From Micromonospora pisi (GTDB taxonomy: Bacteria; Actinomycetota; Actinomycetes; Mycobacteriales; Micromonosporaceae), in contig NZ_RBKT01000001.1 of the NCBI RefSeq assembly GCF_003633685.1, positions 8,494,001 through 8,558,000 of the forward strand: a stretch of DNA of 64,000 nt, in the 5' to 3' direction. The notes beneath the pieces were generated by a model that was given only the letters and a program-made list of their open reading frames with translations, ran no database searches and had not been told where the DNA came from. Within the stretch, counting starts at the first letter, position 1, and the number at the start of each line of letters is the position of its first letter. Position numbers and translations under genes: made by a program. Positions 41,043 to 50,481 of this stretch are shown here, one piece after another.

Positions 41043-42467
41043 GTGAGCACTCGCCTGGAAGACCTGCCCGTCGTCGTGATCGGCGCGGGCCCGGTGGGCC
41101 TGGCCGCCGCCGCCCACCTGCACGAGCGCGGCCTGCCCTTCACCGTCCTGGAAGCCGGCGATGGTCCCGCCGCCGCCGTGCGCCAGTGGGGGCATGTGCG
41201 GCTGCTCTCCCCGTGGCGTTACAACATCGACCGCACCGCCAGCCGTCTGCTCCAGGACGCCGGCTGGGTCGAGCCCGATCTCGACATCCTCCCGAGCGGC
41301 GAACAACTCGCCTCGGACTACCTTCAGCCCCTGGCCGACCTCCCGGCGCTGAAGCCGCACATCCGCTACGACACCCCGGTGGTGGCGGTCACCCGCCTCG
41401 GCCTCGATCGGGTCCGCACCACCGGGCGGGAGACCGCCCCGTTTCTGATCCGCCTCAGCGCCGGAGAGGACGTCCTGGCACGGGCGGTCGTCGACGCTTC
41501 CGGCACCTGGACTACACCCAATGTCCTCGGCGCCTCCGGCATCCCCGCCCACGGCGAGACCGACGTGAGCGCGCTGCTCGACCACGCCCTGCCCAACGTC
41601 CTCGGTGCCGACCGCGACCGGTTCGCCGGCCGGCGAACCCTGGTCGTCGGCGCCGGACACTCGGCGGCGAACACGCTGCTGTCCCTGGCCGACCTGGCCG
41701 AGCAGGAGCCCGGAACCAGCGTCACCTGGGCGATCCGCGCGACCAGCCCCGCCCGCACCTACGGCGGCGAGGCAGCCGACGCCCTACCGGCACGCGGCGC
41801 CCTCGGCACCCGGCTCCGCGAGCACGTCGAAGCGGGCCGGATCCAACTGGTCACGGGGTTTTCCGTCCACGTCCTGACCCCGCTGCCCGACGGTGGGGTG
41901 GAGGTGTCGGACGGCTCTCGAACGGTCAAGGTTGACCAGATCGTGGCCGCGACCGGGTTCCGCCCGGACCACTCGATCGTCTCCGAACTCCGCCTCGACC
42001 TGGACCCGATCATGGGCTCCACCCGGGCGCTCGCGCCGCTGATCGACCCCAACGAGCACTCCTGCGGCACCGTCCCGCCGCACGGCGTCGACGAACTCAC
42101 CCACCCGGAACCCGGCTACTACGCCATCGGTGTGAAGAGCTACGGCCGGGCACCGACGTTCCTCATGGCCACCGGCTACGAGCAAGCACGTTCCGTCGTC
42201 GCAGCCCTTGCCGGCGACTGGGACGCCGCCCGCGACGTCCAGCTCGACCTGCCCGAAACCGGTGTCTGCAACAGCAACCCGGTCATCGGCGACGACACCA
42301 TCGCCGCTTCCGGCGGCTGCTGCGCCACACCGGCCGCCGAGTCCGTGACGATCTCCACGGGGAGAGGACTCGCCACCGGGATCTCCGGCGGCCTACTCAC
42401 CGCGCCGCTCGCCCTCGTCGACATGTCCACGAACACCCAGGCATCCGGCGGCTGCTGCGCCAGCTGA
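41043..42467 (+). CDS. FAD/NAD(P)-dependent oxidoreductase with Cys-pair tail (ArsO-like)
   Basis: 474 aa. FAD site 'VVVIGAGPVGLAAAAHLHER' near the N-terminus, NADPH site 'TLVVGAGHSAANTLL' mid-protein, and 'IVAATGFRPD' before the C-terminal part. This is the flavin monooxygenase-like fold reported in some actinobacterial ars operons as ArsO. After residue ~415 the protein has a Ser/Thr/Gly-rich extension with two vicinal Cys pairs, 'ASGGCCATP' and, at the very end, 'ASGGCCAS', like the pairs of the small upstream protein. It probably oxidises or transfers an arsenic species. Six bases separate its stop from the MFS gene. Confidence 0.85.
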   Translation: MSTRLEDLPVVVIGAGPVGLAAAAHLHERGLPFTVLEAGDGPAAAVRQWGHVRLLSPWRYNIDRTASRLLQDAGWVEPDLDILPSGEQLASDYLQPLADLPALKPHIRYDTPVVAVTRLGLDRVRTTGRETAPFLIRLSAGEDVLARAVVDASGTWTTPNVLGASGIPAHGETDVSALLDHALPNVLGADRDRFAGRRTLVVGAGHSAANTLLSLADLAEQEPGTSVTWAIRATSPARTYGGEAADALPARGALGTRLREHVEAGRIQLVTGFSVHVLTPLPDGGVEVSDGSRTVKVDQIVAATGFRPDHSIVSELRLDLDPIMGSTRALAPLIDPNEHSCGTVPPHGVDELTHPEPGYYAIGVKSYGRAPTFLMATGYEQARSVVAALAGDWDAARDVQLDLPETGVCNSNPVIGDDTIAASGGCCATPAAESVTISTGRGLATGISGGLLTAPLALVDMSTNTQASGGCCAS

Positions 42468-42472
42468 ACAGG

Positions 42473-43774
42473 ATGCCCCGCGCGGAAACGGTGGCCACCG
42501 ACACCCGTCCCGGTGGCCACCGGACCGTCTTCCACGGCTGGCGGATCGTCGCCGCGTTCGCGGTCACCCAAACCGTCGGGTACGGCACCCTCTACTACGC
42601 CTTCGCGGTCCTGCTGCAACCCATGGCCACGACCCTGCACACTTCCACCACCGCGGTCACCGGGGCGTTCACCGCCTCCATCCTCGCCGGGGCAGTCGTG
42701 GCGGTACCGGTCGGCCGCTGGCTGGACCGCCACGGCGGCCGAGCGCTGATGACCACCGGATCACTGGTCGCGACCACCCTCGTCGTGGCCTGGTCCCAAG
42801 TACGGACCGTCGCGCAGCTCTACGCCGTACTCATCGGCATCGGGCTCACCGCGGCGATGGTGCTCTACGAACCGGCGTTCGCCGTCATCATCTCCTGGTT
42901 CGACCCCGACCGGCGAGCGAAGGCTCTGCTCGCGGTAACCGTCGTCGCCGGCTTCGCCAGCTCCATCTTCCTACCCCTGACCGGGCAACTCGTGGACCGC
43001 TACGGGTGGCGCACCGCGTTACTCATCCTCGCCGTCGTCCACGGGGTGGTCACGGTGCCGCTGCACGCGTTCATCGTGCGCAGACCACCGCGCGGACCTT
43101 CCGCCGCGCCGCACACTGTCTCAGCGGTGCGCGGCGCGGCAGTGCGGGCGGCGCTGACCGACAGCCGATTCTGGTGCCTCGCGGTCGCTTTCGTCGCGCA
43201 CAGCGCCGCGATGAGCGCGATGACCGTCCACCTTGTCGGCTTCCTGGTCCGGGAAGGGCACCGGGCGACCTTCGCCGCCACCTTCGCCGGACTGCTCGGC
43301 GCCCTGTCCGTCACCGGACGCCTCCTCCTGACCGGAGCACAACGCCGCGTCCGCATCACCACCATGGTCGCGGCCATCTTCGGCATCCAAGCGGTCGCCG
43401 CCCTCTGCCTGCCGGGCATCGCCGACAGCGCACCAGGCGCGGTGGCCGGCGTGACCGCGTTCGGCCTCGGCTTCGGCATCGCCAGCCTCGCCGCACCGGC
43501 GCTGCTCACCGAACGCTACGGAACCGCCGCCTACGCCACCATCGCCGGCACCCTCGCCACACCCGTCACCCTCGCCAAAGCCGGTGCGCCACTTGGCGCC
43601 GCCGCACTTCTTTCCGCCAATGGCGGCTACAGCGCCGTCCTCGCGGCCATCAGCGGAACCTGCCTTGTCGCGGTCGCCGGCATCCTCACCGGGACAACGA
43701 AGCCGGCCCCGGTGCCGGCGCTCGCGGCGGATTTGCACGGTCGAACCAGCAGCACCCCCGGCAACGCGGAATAA
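42473..43774 (+). CDS. MFS exporter of the ars island
   Basis: 433 aa, twelve membrane helices. The MFS loop motif is 'GRWLDRHGGRALM' between TM2 and TM3, with the second copy 'GRLLLTGAQRRVR' between TM8 and TM9. Five bases follow the flavoprotein stop, so they are co-transcribed. The likely job is to export the acetylated or oxidised arsenic product. It is not closely similar to ArsJ (pentavalent arsenical exporter), and substrate is inferred from context only. Confidence 0.85.
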   Translation: MPRAETVATDTRPGGHRTVFHGWRIVAAFAVTQTVGYGTLYYAFAVLLQPMATTLHTSTTAVTGAFTASILAGAVVAVPVGRWLDRHGGRALMTTGSLVATTLVVAWSQVRTVAQLYAVLIGIGLTAAMVLYEPAFAVIISWFDPDRRAKALLAVTVVAGFASSIFLPLTGQLVDRYGWRTALLILAVVHGVVTVPLHAFIVRRPPRGPSAAPHTVSAVRGAAVRAALTDSRFWCLAVAFVAHSAAMSAMTVHLVGFLVREGHRATFAATFAGLLGALSVTGRLLLTGAQRRVRITTMVAAIFGIQAVAALCLPGIADSAPGAVAGVTAFGLGFGIASLAAPALLTERYGTAAYATIAGTLATPVTLAKAGAPLGAAALLSANGGYSAVLAAISGTCLVAVAGILTGTTKPAPVPALAADLHGRTSSTPGNAE

Positions 43775-43892
43775 CCATCACCCATGGCGCGGCCTCAACC
43801 TTGGGCCGGCCGGCTTCGAGTTGGTTGGTAGCGAAGGTGGAGGGCTGTAGAGCGGCAGCCCCGTTGATGCCGCTTTGGAGGGCCCGCCTCGG

Positions 43893-44243
43893 TCAAGTCA
43901 CCCGCCCAGCATTGCCGACGACGCGGGCCAGGCGGACGGCAGCGCGGACGGCAGCGCGGTCGGCGTCGCGGCCGACTCCGCGCAGGCTCGCGGAATTCAG
44001 CCTCGACTGCCATTCCAACCCGACATAGGCCAAGCCCGGATGAGTGGTGGACACACCGTGTACGTGTCGAGGATTTCCGTCGGTGTCGAGCGCGCCGAGC
44101 GGGGCGAGGTAGCCAACATCCGGCCGGTACCCGGTTGCCAACAGGATCGTGTCCACGTGCTCGGACGTGCCATCCGACCAGGTGACAACGTTCCCGTCGA
44201 TGTCGTTGAACAGTGGCCGCCGGTCAGGCCGGCCCGCGGCCAA
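43893..44243 (-). pseudogene. C-terminal fragment of an FAD-dependent monooxygenase
   Basis: Reads 'NVVTWSDGTSEHVDTILLAT' then 'GYRPDVGYLAPLGALD' and 'GVSTTHPGLAYVGLEWQ', the last third of a flavin-containing monooxygenase-type oxidoreductase. FAD and NADP sites are missing because the 5' part is gone. It lies next to the intact flavoprotein-MFS pair but differs from that flavoprotein, so it is not a simple duplication. Possibly a former member of the island. Confidence 0.65.
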
Positions 44244-44314
44244 GGCGACGCGGTAGCGCCCGCGCTAGGTTGGGCTGGGTCCGGTTGACTGTAGTCGACT
44301 GCGATACTGCAGGG

Positions 44315-44896
44315 GTGACAGCTGCAGACCACGAGGGCGCCCGTCTTTCGGCGCCGCCGAGCCAACCTCCCCGGGCCGAGGGCTCGTCGCAGCCGGTGCC
44401 CGCGCAGCCCGCCCCGCCGCCTTACTTCACGACACCTCCCGCGCCGGGCGGGGCCGCGATGGCGGCATCGCCCAACGGGCTGTCCTCGCCGCTGCCGCAC
44501 ATCATGGCCGGTGCCGGATTCCTCGCGATGATGGTGGCGATGTTCGCGCCGTTGGCCTCGAACGGTGATCCGGTCTCTGCGCTGCGGACCACGGACCTTC
44601 CTTTCCTGACCCCGATGCTGGGCCTGGTGGCGCTGGTAGTGGCGACTGGGGTGCTGTGCGGTAATCCGCAGCTTCTCCGCCTCGGCCGAGCGGCCGCCCC
44701 GCTGCTGGGATTGCTGCTGTCGGCCGCCGTCGGCGGCGAGATCGTTCAATGGGGAGCCAAGGCGGCCAATCCCGAGTTGGGTTTGGCCTACATGGTGGCC
44801 TCCGGTACCTACTTCCTGATCGGCGGTATCCTGCTGCTGTCGTTGTCCGTGCTGTCCATGCGGCCCGCCGGTCACGCCAGTCCTGTCGCCGGGTAA
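44315..44896 (+). CDS. Four-helix membrane protein with Pro-rich N-terminus
   Basis: 193 aa from GTG 44315; GATACT (44303-44308) just upstream suggests a near-leaderless start. Residues 1-60 are Pro/Ala-rich ('PPSQPPRAEGSSQPVPAQ'), then four membrane helices ('IMAGAGFLAMMVAMFAPLAS', 'TPMLGLVALVVATGVLC', 'APLLGLLLSAAVGGEIV', 'YFLIGGILLLSLSVLSM'). No recognised family. It stands alone between the ars island and an IS5 remnant. Confidence 0.65.
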   Translation: MTAADHEGARLSAPPSQPPRAEGSSQPVPAQPAPPPYFTTPPAPGGAAMAASPNGLSSPLPHIMAGAGFLAMMVAMFAPLASNGDPVSALRTTDLPFLTPMLGLVALVVATGVLCGNPQLLRLGRAAAPLLGLLLSAAVGGEIVQWGAKAANPELGLAYMVASGTYFLIGGILLLSLSVLSMRPAGHASPVAG

Positions 44897-44920
44897 GGCG
44901 CATTCCGCAGCGATTAAGGC

Positions 44921-45050
44921 TCATTCCAGATGGTTGTTTTTGGTGAGTTGGCGGTAGCAGAGTAGGGCGTAGCCGAGGTCGGCGAAGGCATGGAAGTGGT
45001 CGGCCTTGCGTTCGTAGCGGCGTACGAGTCGGCGGTCGTTCTGTAGCCTG
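44921..45050 (-). pseudogene. IS5-type transposase C-terminal scrap
   Basis: The minus strand ends 'LVRRYERKADHFHAFADLGY' then 'ALLCYRQL' before a stop at 44921-44923, the usual C-terminus of IS5/DDE_Tnp_1-like transposases. Nothing further upstream is recognisable. Confidence 0.7.
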
Positions 45051-45199
45051 TCGGCGAACAGGACGGACGAGGTTTCCGGCACCGGTAACGGCAGACACCG
45101 AGGCGACGGGTGCGGCGACGGCCAGGGCGGCGCTTATGTTCTCTTCGGCATGGTGGGTAGACGACGCGGCGAGGCGGAACTCGTCGGTTCGGGCTGCGG

Positions 45200-46705
45200 T
45201 CACAGGCGGCCGCGGGCGGACCTGGTGCGGTGGGCCGTTTCCGTCGGATCGGCGTCGAGGAGGGATCGCCATTCGATGGCCTGCCGGTGGGTCGGGTTGC
45301 CGCTGAGGGTGGCCGCGTGCAGTCCGGTGGGGTCCAGCAGCGGTCGTAGCTGCCGCCACTGATCGAACGACAGCTCCAGGTACACCAGCGACGGCAGGTC
45401 GGTCAGTACGGCCAGATCGGCCACGTCGGCGTCGGCGAGGGACAGGCCATGCAGGTTCGCGACAGTCCGCAGCGGGGTCAGGTCGCTCGGCGTGGTTCCC
45501 TGGGTCAGGCCCAGGGAGCGCAGGGTCGGGTGGCCAGCCAGCGGGGTCAGATCCGACTCCGGGTTCACGTGGAGGTGCTCCACCGGAAGCTCCCGCAGCG
45601 GTGCGAGGTCCGCCTTGGCGGTCATCGACAGCGAACGCAGCCGGCGCAGCCTGGCGAGTTCCGCGGTGTTCACGGTGTCGGAGTACAGACGCAGTTCCTG
45701 TAGGTCCGGCAGCTGCCGGAGCGGTTCGAGGTCGATGTCGCCGCCGCGCCTTTCCAGTCGGAGGTCGGACCGGCTGACGACCGGACGCGGCCGGCCGGCC
45801 AGCACCGCGGTGACCGACTCGGCGACGTACCCGGGCCGCGTGCTCCAGTCGACGCCCACGTTGATGACCTGGCCCGGCCGGCCGTGACGGGCCGGTGCGA
45901 GGTCGACCACGAGAAAGTTGCCGCCGGAGTCATCGGCGATCGGGATCCACCCGGGGTGGCCGCTCGCCCGGCGGATCGTGTCGGCCGGGTCGGCGTCGAG
46001 AATGACCCGGTTCCACACGCCAGGCCAGGAGCTCTCGGCCGGGGCCGAGGTGATCTCGTACATGCCAATGAGTTCGGTGAGGGGGTACCGGTTCCAGCCG
46101 TCGATGGTGCCGCCCCCGTCGGCGAGCGCGTACATAGCCCGTAGGTCCGGCGGCAACCGGTAGCCCAGCTTGGCCTCCGCGGCCGCGATCTGATCCTCGG
46201 CCGCGCCGGGAGGCAGGTCCCCGCGGGCCTGGTCCAGCAGCAACGCGATCGCACGGTCGGGATCACCGGCATACGTGGGGTCCAGGACGACGGGCTCGGG
46301 ATCGAGCGTTTCCGGCGGCAGGTCCTTGCGGAACACGACGGTGTACGAGTTGCCGACGCTCGATCCGCGCAGACCGAACCGGGCGACTGCGTCGAACTCG
46401 CCGTCGGCGTCGACCGTCAGGTGCACCGCGACCTGCCGGAAAGTGGTCCCCTCGGCGAGCCGGCCGAACAGCTCGATCATCGGGGAAGCGATCGCGCCAT
46501 GGTCCATCTCGGGGACGTAGACGCCGGTGCCGTCCGTGGTGCGGTACCGCACGCCCTCGCCGCCGTGGCCGCGGGCGACCAGGTCGACCGACAACGTGGC
46601 CGTGCGCCAGCCGGCCGGACCGTGGTCGGACAGGAGCCGTGCGGCGTCGCGCAGGGCGTCCGAGCCGGCATCGCCCGGCGTGGTGTCATCCGCGGAAGCA
46701 ATCAT
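45200..46705 (-). CDS. SMI1/KNR4 domain plus leucine-rich-repeat protein
   Basis: 501 aa from ATG 46705 (GTG 46714 also in frame). The N-terminal ~140 residues are an unknown domain with 'VDLVARGHGGEGVRYRTTDG'. Residues ~165-300 are SUKH: 'DQIAAAEAKLGYRLPPDLRA', 'MYALADGGG' and 'PADTIRRASGHPGWIPIADD' with 'GNFLVVDLAPARHG'. The last ~170 residues are short leucine-rich repeats ('LEPLRQLPDLQELRLYSD', 'LRSLGLTQGTTPSDLTPL'). SUKH suggests toxin immunity; LRR suggests a protein-binding surface. No toxin gene is visible nearby. Confidence 0.85.
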   Translation of the reverse strand: MIASADDTTPGDAGSDALRDAARLLSDHGPAGWRTATLSVDLVARGHGGEGVRYRTTDGTGVYVPEMDHGAIASPMIELFGRLAEGTTFRQVAVHLTVDADGEFDAVARFGLRGSSVGNSYTVVFRKDLPPETLDPEPVVLDPTYAGDPDRAIALLLDQARGDLPPGAAEDQIAAAEAKLGYRLPPDLRAMYALADGGGTIDGWNRYPLTELIGMYEITSAPAESSWPGVWNRVILDADPADTIRRASGHPGWIPIADDSGGNFLVVDLAPARHGRPGQVINVGVDWSTRPGYVAESVTAVLAGRPRPVVSRSDLRLERRGGDIDLEPLRQLPDLQELRLYSDTVNTAELARLRRLRSLSMTAKADLAPLRELPVEHLHVNPESDLTPLAGHPTLRSLGLTQGTTPSDLTPLRTVANLHGLSLADADVADLAVLTDLPSLVYLELSFDQWRQLRPLLDPTGLHAATLSGNPTHRQAIEWRSLLDADPTETAHRTRSARGRL

Positions 46706-47159
46706 GACCGACACCGTACCGTCGCCCTCCGAGTGGATTGGCGCGCTCTCCCGAGCGGTTCGACCCCGTCTATCGACGGGTACGCGACGAGCTCAGTGCA
46801 CTCATCCCGGCCGTGACAGCGCACGTGGCCAGGCACTGCTGTCGCCGCTGGACGAGGGCGTGGGGGAGCGGATTGGGAGCAGTCGGGCGCTCCCAACGGC
46901 GCCGAACGGCACTCAACCCTCTGAGCTGCCCCGATCGTCCCAGGGCTGACCAGTACCCGTGGTATCCGTGCTGGTCAGAGCGTTGCGGATCGTTCCTTGA
47001 CACGGAGAGCGCAACGCTGCTGAACAGACGTCAACGATTCTCTATCTTGCCTGACAGAGTCAGGCGTGGGGGAGTGGTTGTTAACGGGCACCTGGGTAGC
47101 TGAACGTTCGTTGGTGGGAGTACGTGATCGTCTAGCTCCGGGTGCCGTAGGCGCAGTTG
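46706..47159. other. Intergenic region, no recognisable gene
   Basis: About 450 nt. Short frames in all phases, for example 'GQALLSPLDEGVGERIG' ending at 46949, could be a gene relic, but none matches a family I know. Confidence 0.35.
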
Positions 47160-47370
47160 GTCAGGGGCGACGCGGGGAGCACATGTCGCAGGGGTGCCGC
47201 TGTCAGGCAGCAAAGTGATTGACGTCCGCCCGTCAGCTCCACCTCGAGAGAGGCGCGAGCGGCCATGTCAACCGCCCCCGAGGTCCGTGGCGAGCCAGCT
47301 CGGGGCGAACCGTAGTGGGCAGAGTGGCTCCAACGCCCGACTCATGCTCGCCGTGCTACATCGTCTGGCC
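47160..47370 (+). promoter_or_regulatory. Possible ydaO-type (c-di-AMP) riboswitch, degenerate
   Basis: Two stretches recall the ydaO-yuaA consensus. First: GGGGAGC (47174-47180), GGGGTG (47191-47196), a GCTG/CAGC hairpin (47199-47211), then CCGTCAGCTCCACCTCGAGA (47230-47249) leading into GAGAGG, like the conserved 3' 'CCGUCAGCUAACCUCG...GAGAGG'. Second: GAGCC (47292-47296), GGGGCGAACC (47302-47311) and a GGGC/GCCC hairpin (47317-47338), like 'GGGGUGAAUCC'. Order and spacing are imperfect and the transporter start is ~430 nt away. Context favours it: ydaO riboswitches often control potassium transporters. Confidence 0.35.
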
Positions 47371-47801
47371 TGCCCGACCCGGTTACGCCACCTTCGAGCC
47401 GGCGAAAGACCGTCGAGCTTCGTACCGAGGCGTGGTCAGCGGCTCAGGCCTGGATCCATGTCGCCTACGCCCGCCGACCCGGCCTGCGGCCCGATCCGAC
47501 GGGCACCGGGTTGGGCAACGCTTTCCAACCGTAGCCCTCGACCCAAAGTCGACGGCTCGATCCGGTCGCAGGACACGTGTCAGGGCCTTGGAAGCAAGGT
47601 GTCTTGACAGCTCTCATGCCGCCGCTGGCGCGATCTTGACGCGATCTTGACGGCTGTGGTCGTTGACCACGTCAGCCCGCTCCCATAAGCATGGCGGGCC
47701 GGTCGGAACGGCTGTCCGCGTTGAGGGACCGGCATGTGGCGATGAGCAGGCGCGTCGGGTGGTGGGGGCCGCGGTGCGCATGCATGTCCTGGGGAGGACT
47801 G

Positions 47802-49784
47802 ATGAGGATGAGCGACGATCTTGCGGTACCGGCCGTGGTGGAAAGGCCCGGCCGCAGACCGGCTCCGACCGGCCGGCTAGCGGGCTGGTTATTGCGGCAT
47901 CAGGTGCAGCCGGTGGGGCCGGCGGCGGGGGAGGCCCACGCCCAGCCGCATGCCTGGTGGAAGGTGATGTGCCTGACCGGAGTCGACTACTTCTCCAGCC
48001 TGGCGTACGTGCCGGCTATCGCCGCGCTCGCGGCCGGGGCGGTGTCGCCGCTGGCCACGCTGCTGATCGTGGCACTGACCCTGCTGGGCATGCTGCCGAT
48101 GTACCGGCGGGTGGCGCGGGAGAGCCCGCACGGTGCCGGATCGGTGGCAATGCTGGAAAATCTGCTGCCGTTCTGGTGGGGCAAGCTGTTCGTGCTGGTC
48201 CTGCTCGGGTTCGTCGCCACCTCGTGGATCATCACGATCACACTGTCGGCAGCGGACGCGTCGGTGCACGTGGTGGAGAATCCGTACCTGCCACATGTGC
48301 TGCACGGGCACGAGGTGGCGCTCACCGTCTTCCTGCTGCTGGTGCTGGGTGGGGTCTTCCTGCTCGGGTTCAGTGAGGCGGTGAGCGTGGCGATCCCGCT
48401 GGTCGTGGCCTTCCTGGGGCTCAACGCGGTGATCGTGACCGTCGGAATGGTCGACGTGTTCACCGCCCCCGGTGTGTTGTCGGCTTGGACCGACGCGTTT
48501 ACCTCCAATGGTCTCGGCCTGAGTAGTTTGCTCGGTCCCGCCTTGCTGGCGTTCCCGCTGCTGGTTCTCGGGCTGTCCGGGTTTGAGACCGGGGTGAGCA
48601 TGATGCCGCTGGTCGCCGCGGACGGCACCGACGAAGCGCAGCGGTTGCGTTCACGTATCCGCAACACCCGCAAGCTGCTGACCGTCGCCGCGGTCATCAT
48701 GAGTGTCTATTTGTTGGCCAGCAGTCTCGTCACCACGGTGTTGATTCCCGCTGGAGAGTTCCAGCCCGGGGGCGACGCCAACGGCCGGGCACTGGCCTGG
48801 CTCGCCCACGAGCGGCTAGGCGAGGCGTTCGGCACCGTGTACGACGTGAGCACGATCCTGATCCTGTGGTTCGCCGGCGCGTCGGCGATGGCCGGCCTGG
48901 TCAACATCGTGCCGCGCTACCTGCCTGGTTACGGGATGGCCCCGGAGTGGGGGCGGGCGGTGCGTCCGGTGGTGCTGGTCTACACCGCGATCTGTGTGGC
49001 GATCACGATCGCGTTCGGTGCCGACGTGAACGCCCAGGCGGGCGCGTACGCGACCGGCATCCTGGCGATGATGGTCTCCGGCGCGTTCGCGGTCACGGTC
49101 ACCGCGGCCCGCCGCCGGCAACGACTCGGCACGATGGGTTTCGGGCTGCTGACCGCCGTACTGCTTTACGCCCTGACGCACAACATCATCGAGAAGCCGG
49201 ACGGGATCGCGATCTCCGGGATGTTCATCGCCGGCATCATCGCCGTGTCGTTGATCTCCCGGGTGTCGCGTACCACCGAGCTTCGGGCCGACCGGATCGA
49301 GTTCGACCCGGTCGCGCGGGGCTTCGTCACCGAGTCGTTGGCCCACGACGCGGCGCTGAACATCATCACGAACCGGCGCCAGCACGGGAACGCCGCCGAG
49401 TACGCCGCCAAGGAACGAGAGCAACGCGGCAACAACCCGGTACCCAGGGGCGCCGACGTGCTCTTCCTGGAGATCGACGTAGTCGATCCGTCCAACTTCA
49501 GCGGAGTGCTGACGGTACGGGGTGTCGACGTGGACGGTCACCGGGTGCTGCGGGCCTCCGCCCCGGCAGCACCGAACGCCATCGCCGCGGTGCTGATGGC
49601 CCTGCGGGATGCCACCGGCGTCCGCCCGCACTCTTACTTCGCCTGGGCCGAGGGCAGCCCACTGGTCCACCTGTTCCGCTACCTGCTGCTTGGCCGGGGC
49701 GACACCGCACCGGTCGTCCGCGAGATCATCCGACAGCACGAGCCCGATCCCGAGCAGCGGCCCCGCATCCACGTCGGCGGGTAG
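47802..49784 (+). CDS. APC-superfamily transporter, possible potassium or amino-acid importer
   Basis: 660 aa from ATG 47802 (GGGGAGGACTG just upstream); the frame stays open to 47691. It has twelve membrane helices after ~60 polar residues. TM1 carries '[20 protein letters not shown]' and the next helix region '[20 protein letters not shown]'. It ends with a ~130-aa cytosolic domain ('[20 protein letters not shown]'). The layout resembles the APC/KUP group that includes the c-di-AMP-controlled potassium importer KimA, and it lies just upstream of kdp. The substrate is not proven; amino acids remain possible. Confidence 0.8.
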   Translation: MRMSDDLAVPAVVERPGRRPAPTGRLAGWLLRHQVQPVGPAAGEAHAQPHAWWKVMCLTGVDYFSSLAYVPAIAALAAGAVSPLATLLIVALTLLGMLPMYRRVARESPHGAGSVAMLENLLPFWWGKLFVLVLLGFVATSWIITITLSAADASVHVVENPYLPHVLHGHEVALTVFLLLVLGGVFLLGFSEAVSVAIPLVVAFLGLNAVIVTVGMVDVFTAPGVLSAWTDAFTSNGLGLSSLLGPALLAFPLLVLGLSGFETGVSMMPLVAADGTDEAQRLRSRIRNTRKLLTVAAVIMSVYLLASSLVTTVLIPAGEFQPGGDANGRALAWLAHERLGEAFGTVYDVSTILILWFAGASAMAGLVNIVPRYLPGYGMAPEWGRAVRPVVLVYTAICVAITIAFGADVNAQAGAYATGILAMMVSGAFAVTVTAARRRQRLGTMGFGLLTAVLLYALTHNIIEKPDGIAISGMFIAGIIAVSLISRVSRTTELRADRIEFDPVARGFVTESLAHDAALNIITNRRQHGNAAEYAAKEREQRGNNPVPRGADVLFLEIDVVDPSNFSGVLTVRGVDVDGHRVLRASAPAAPNAIAAVLMALRDATGVRPHSYFAWAEGSPLVHLFRYLLLGRGDTAPVVREIIRQHEPDPEQRPRIHVGG

Positions 49785-49807
49785 GCTCTCCGACTTCCGT
49801 AACAGCG

Positions 49808-49851
49808 GTCGATGCGGGGCCGGCGGGATCGATCCGCGGTCCCGCATCGAC
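49808..49851 (+). terminator. Terminator hairpin after the APC transporter gene
   Basis: GTCGATGCGGG (49808-49818) pairs with CCCGCATCGAC (49841-49851), 11 bp, starting 24 nt after the stop codon. The inner loop can extend the stem with GGCGGGATC/GATCCGC. Confidence 0.6.
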
Positions 49852-50397
49852 TTGACCAAGGAACCTCCGGGCTGTCGCGTTCGCCCGCATGTAACAGGGG
49901 TCGACGGCCGGGATTGGGATCGGCCTGGCGAAGCACCTCGCGGGTCAGCGGTGCGACCTCCCCTACCTTCAATCGGTCGCGATCGACGCCGGGCCGGTCG
50001 AACGGGGGAACTGGGCTATCAGGTCATTGCGTAACGCCAAGCGCCCGGTTGCCAGATAGCGCCAAGGCGACTTGCTCGCTGGGCGTTGGCGCCGCTGGCG
50101 CGGGCCGCCACGCCGAAGGCCTTCGACAGCGTCCACGTGCAGTCGCTGGGCGGGAGTCTGACGATTGGGCTCGGGGCGCCACCCTGCCCTGCTGATGTCG
50201 ATCCGCAACGTTTCAGGGGTTCTTGCGCAGGATGTGGACGGGGGCGTGGGATCTGCACCGGGGGATCGCGTCCTCGGACGAAAATGCTGCCGGATTGGCC
50301 GAATTGCCCACATGAAGCGTTCATGGGCGTTTCTATGTCTTGGGGTACTCGCCCCAGCTGCCAAGTTGATGCCCGGTCCAACCTTTAGCAGGCTTCA
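49852..50397. other. Intergenic region upstream of kdp
   Basis: 546 nt. No gene recognised. An imperfect inverted repeat (CGCCAAGCGCCCGG near 50036 with CTGGGCGTTGGCG near 50081) may be an IS end or an RNA hairpin. This region should contain the kdp promoter and KdpE site but I cannot place them. Confidence 0.35.
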
Positions 50398-50481
50398 GTG
50401 ATAGATGTCGTTTTTGTGGTTATCACGGTGGTGCTCTTCGTGCTCATCGCCCTGCTCGTACGGGCGGTGGAACGGTTGTGA
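50398..50481 (+). CDS. 27-aa membrane microprotein preceding kdpF
   Basis: GTG 50398 to TGA 50479-50481, preceded by AGCAGG. The sequence is one hydrophobic helix, MIDVVFVVITVVLFVLIALL, then a positive end 'VRAVERL'. Its stop overlaps the kdpF start (GTGA). Similar one-helix peptides precede kdpF in other actinomycetes as far as I recall, so it may be a further small subunit or regulator of the Kdp pump. Function unknown. Confidence 0.6.
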   Translation: MIDVVFVVITVVLFVLIALLVRAVERL

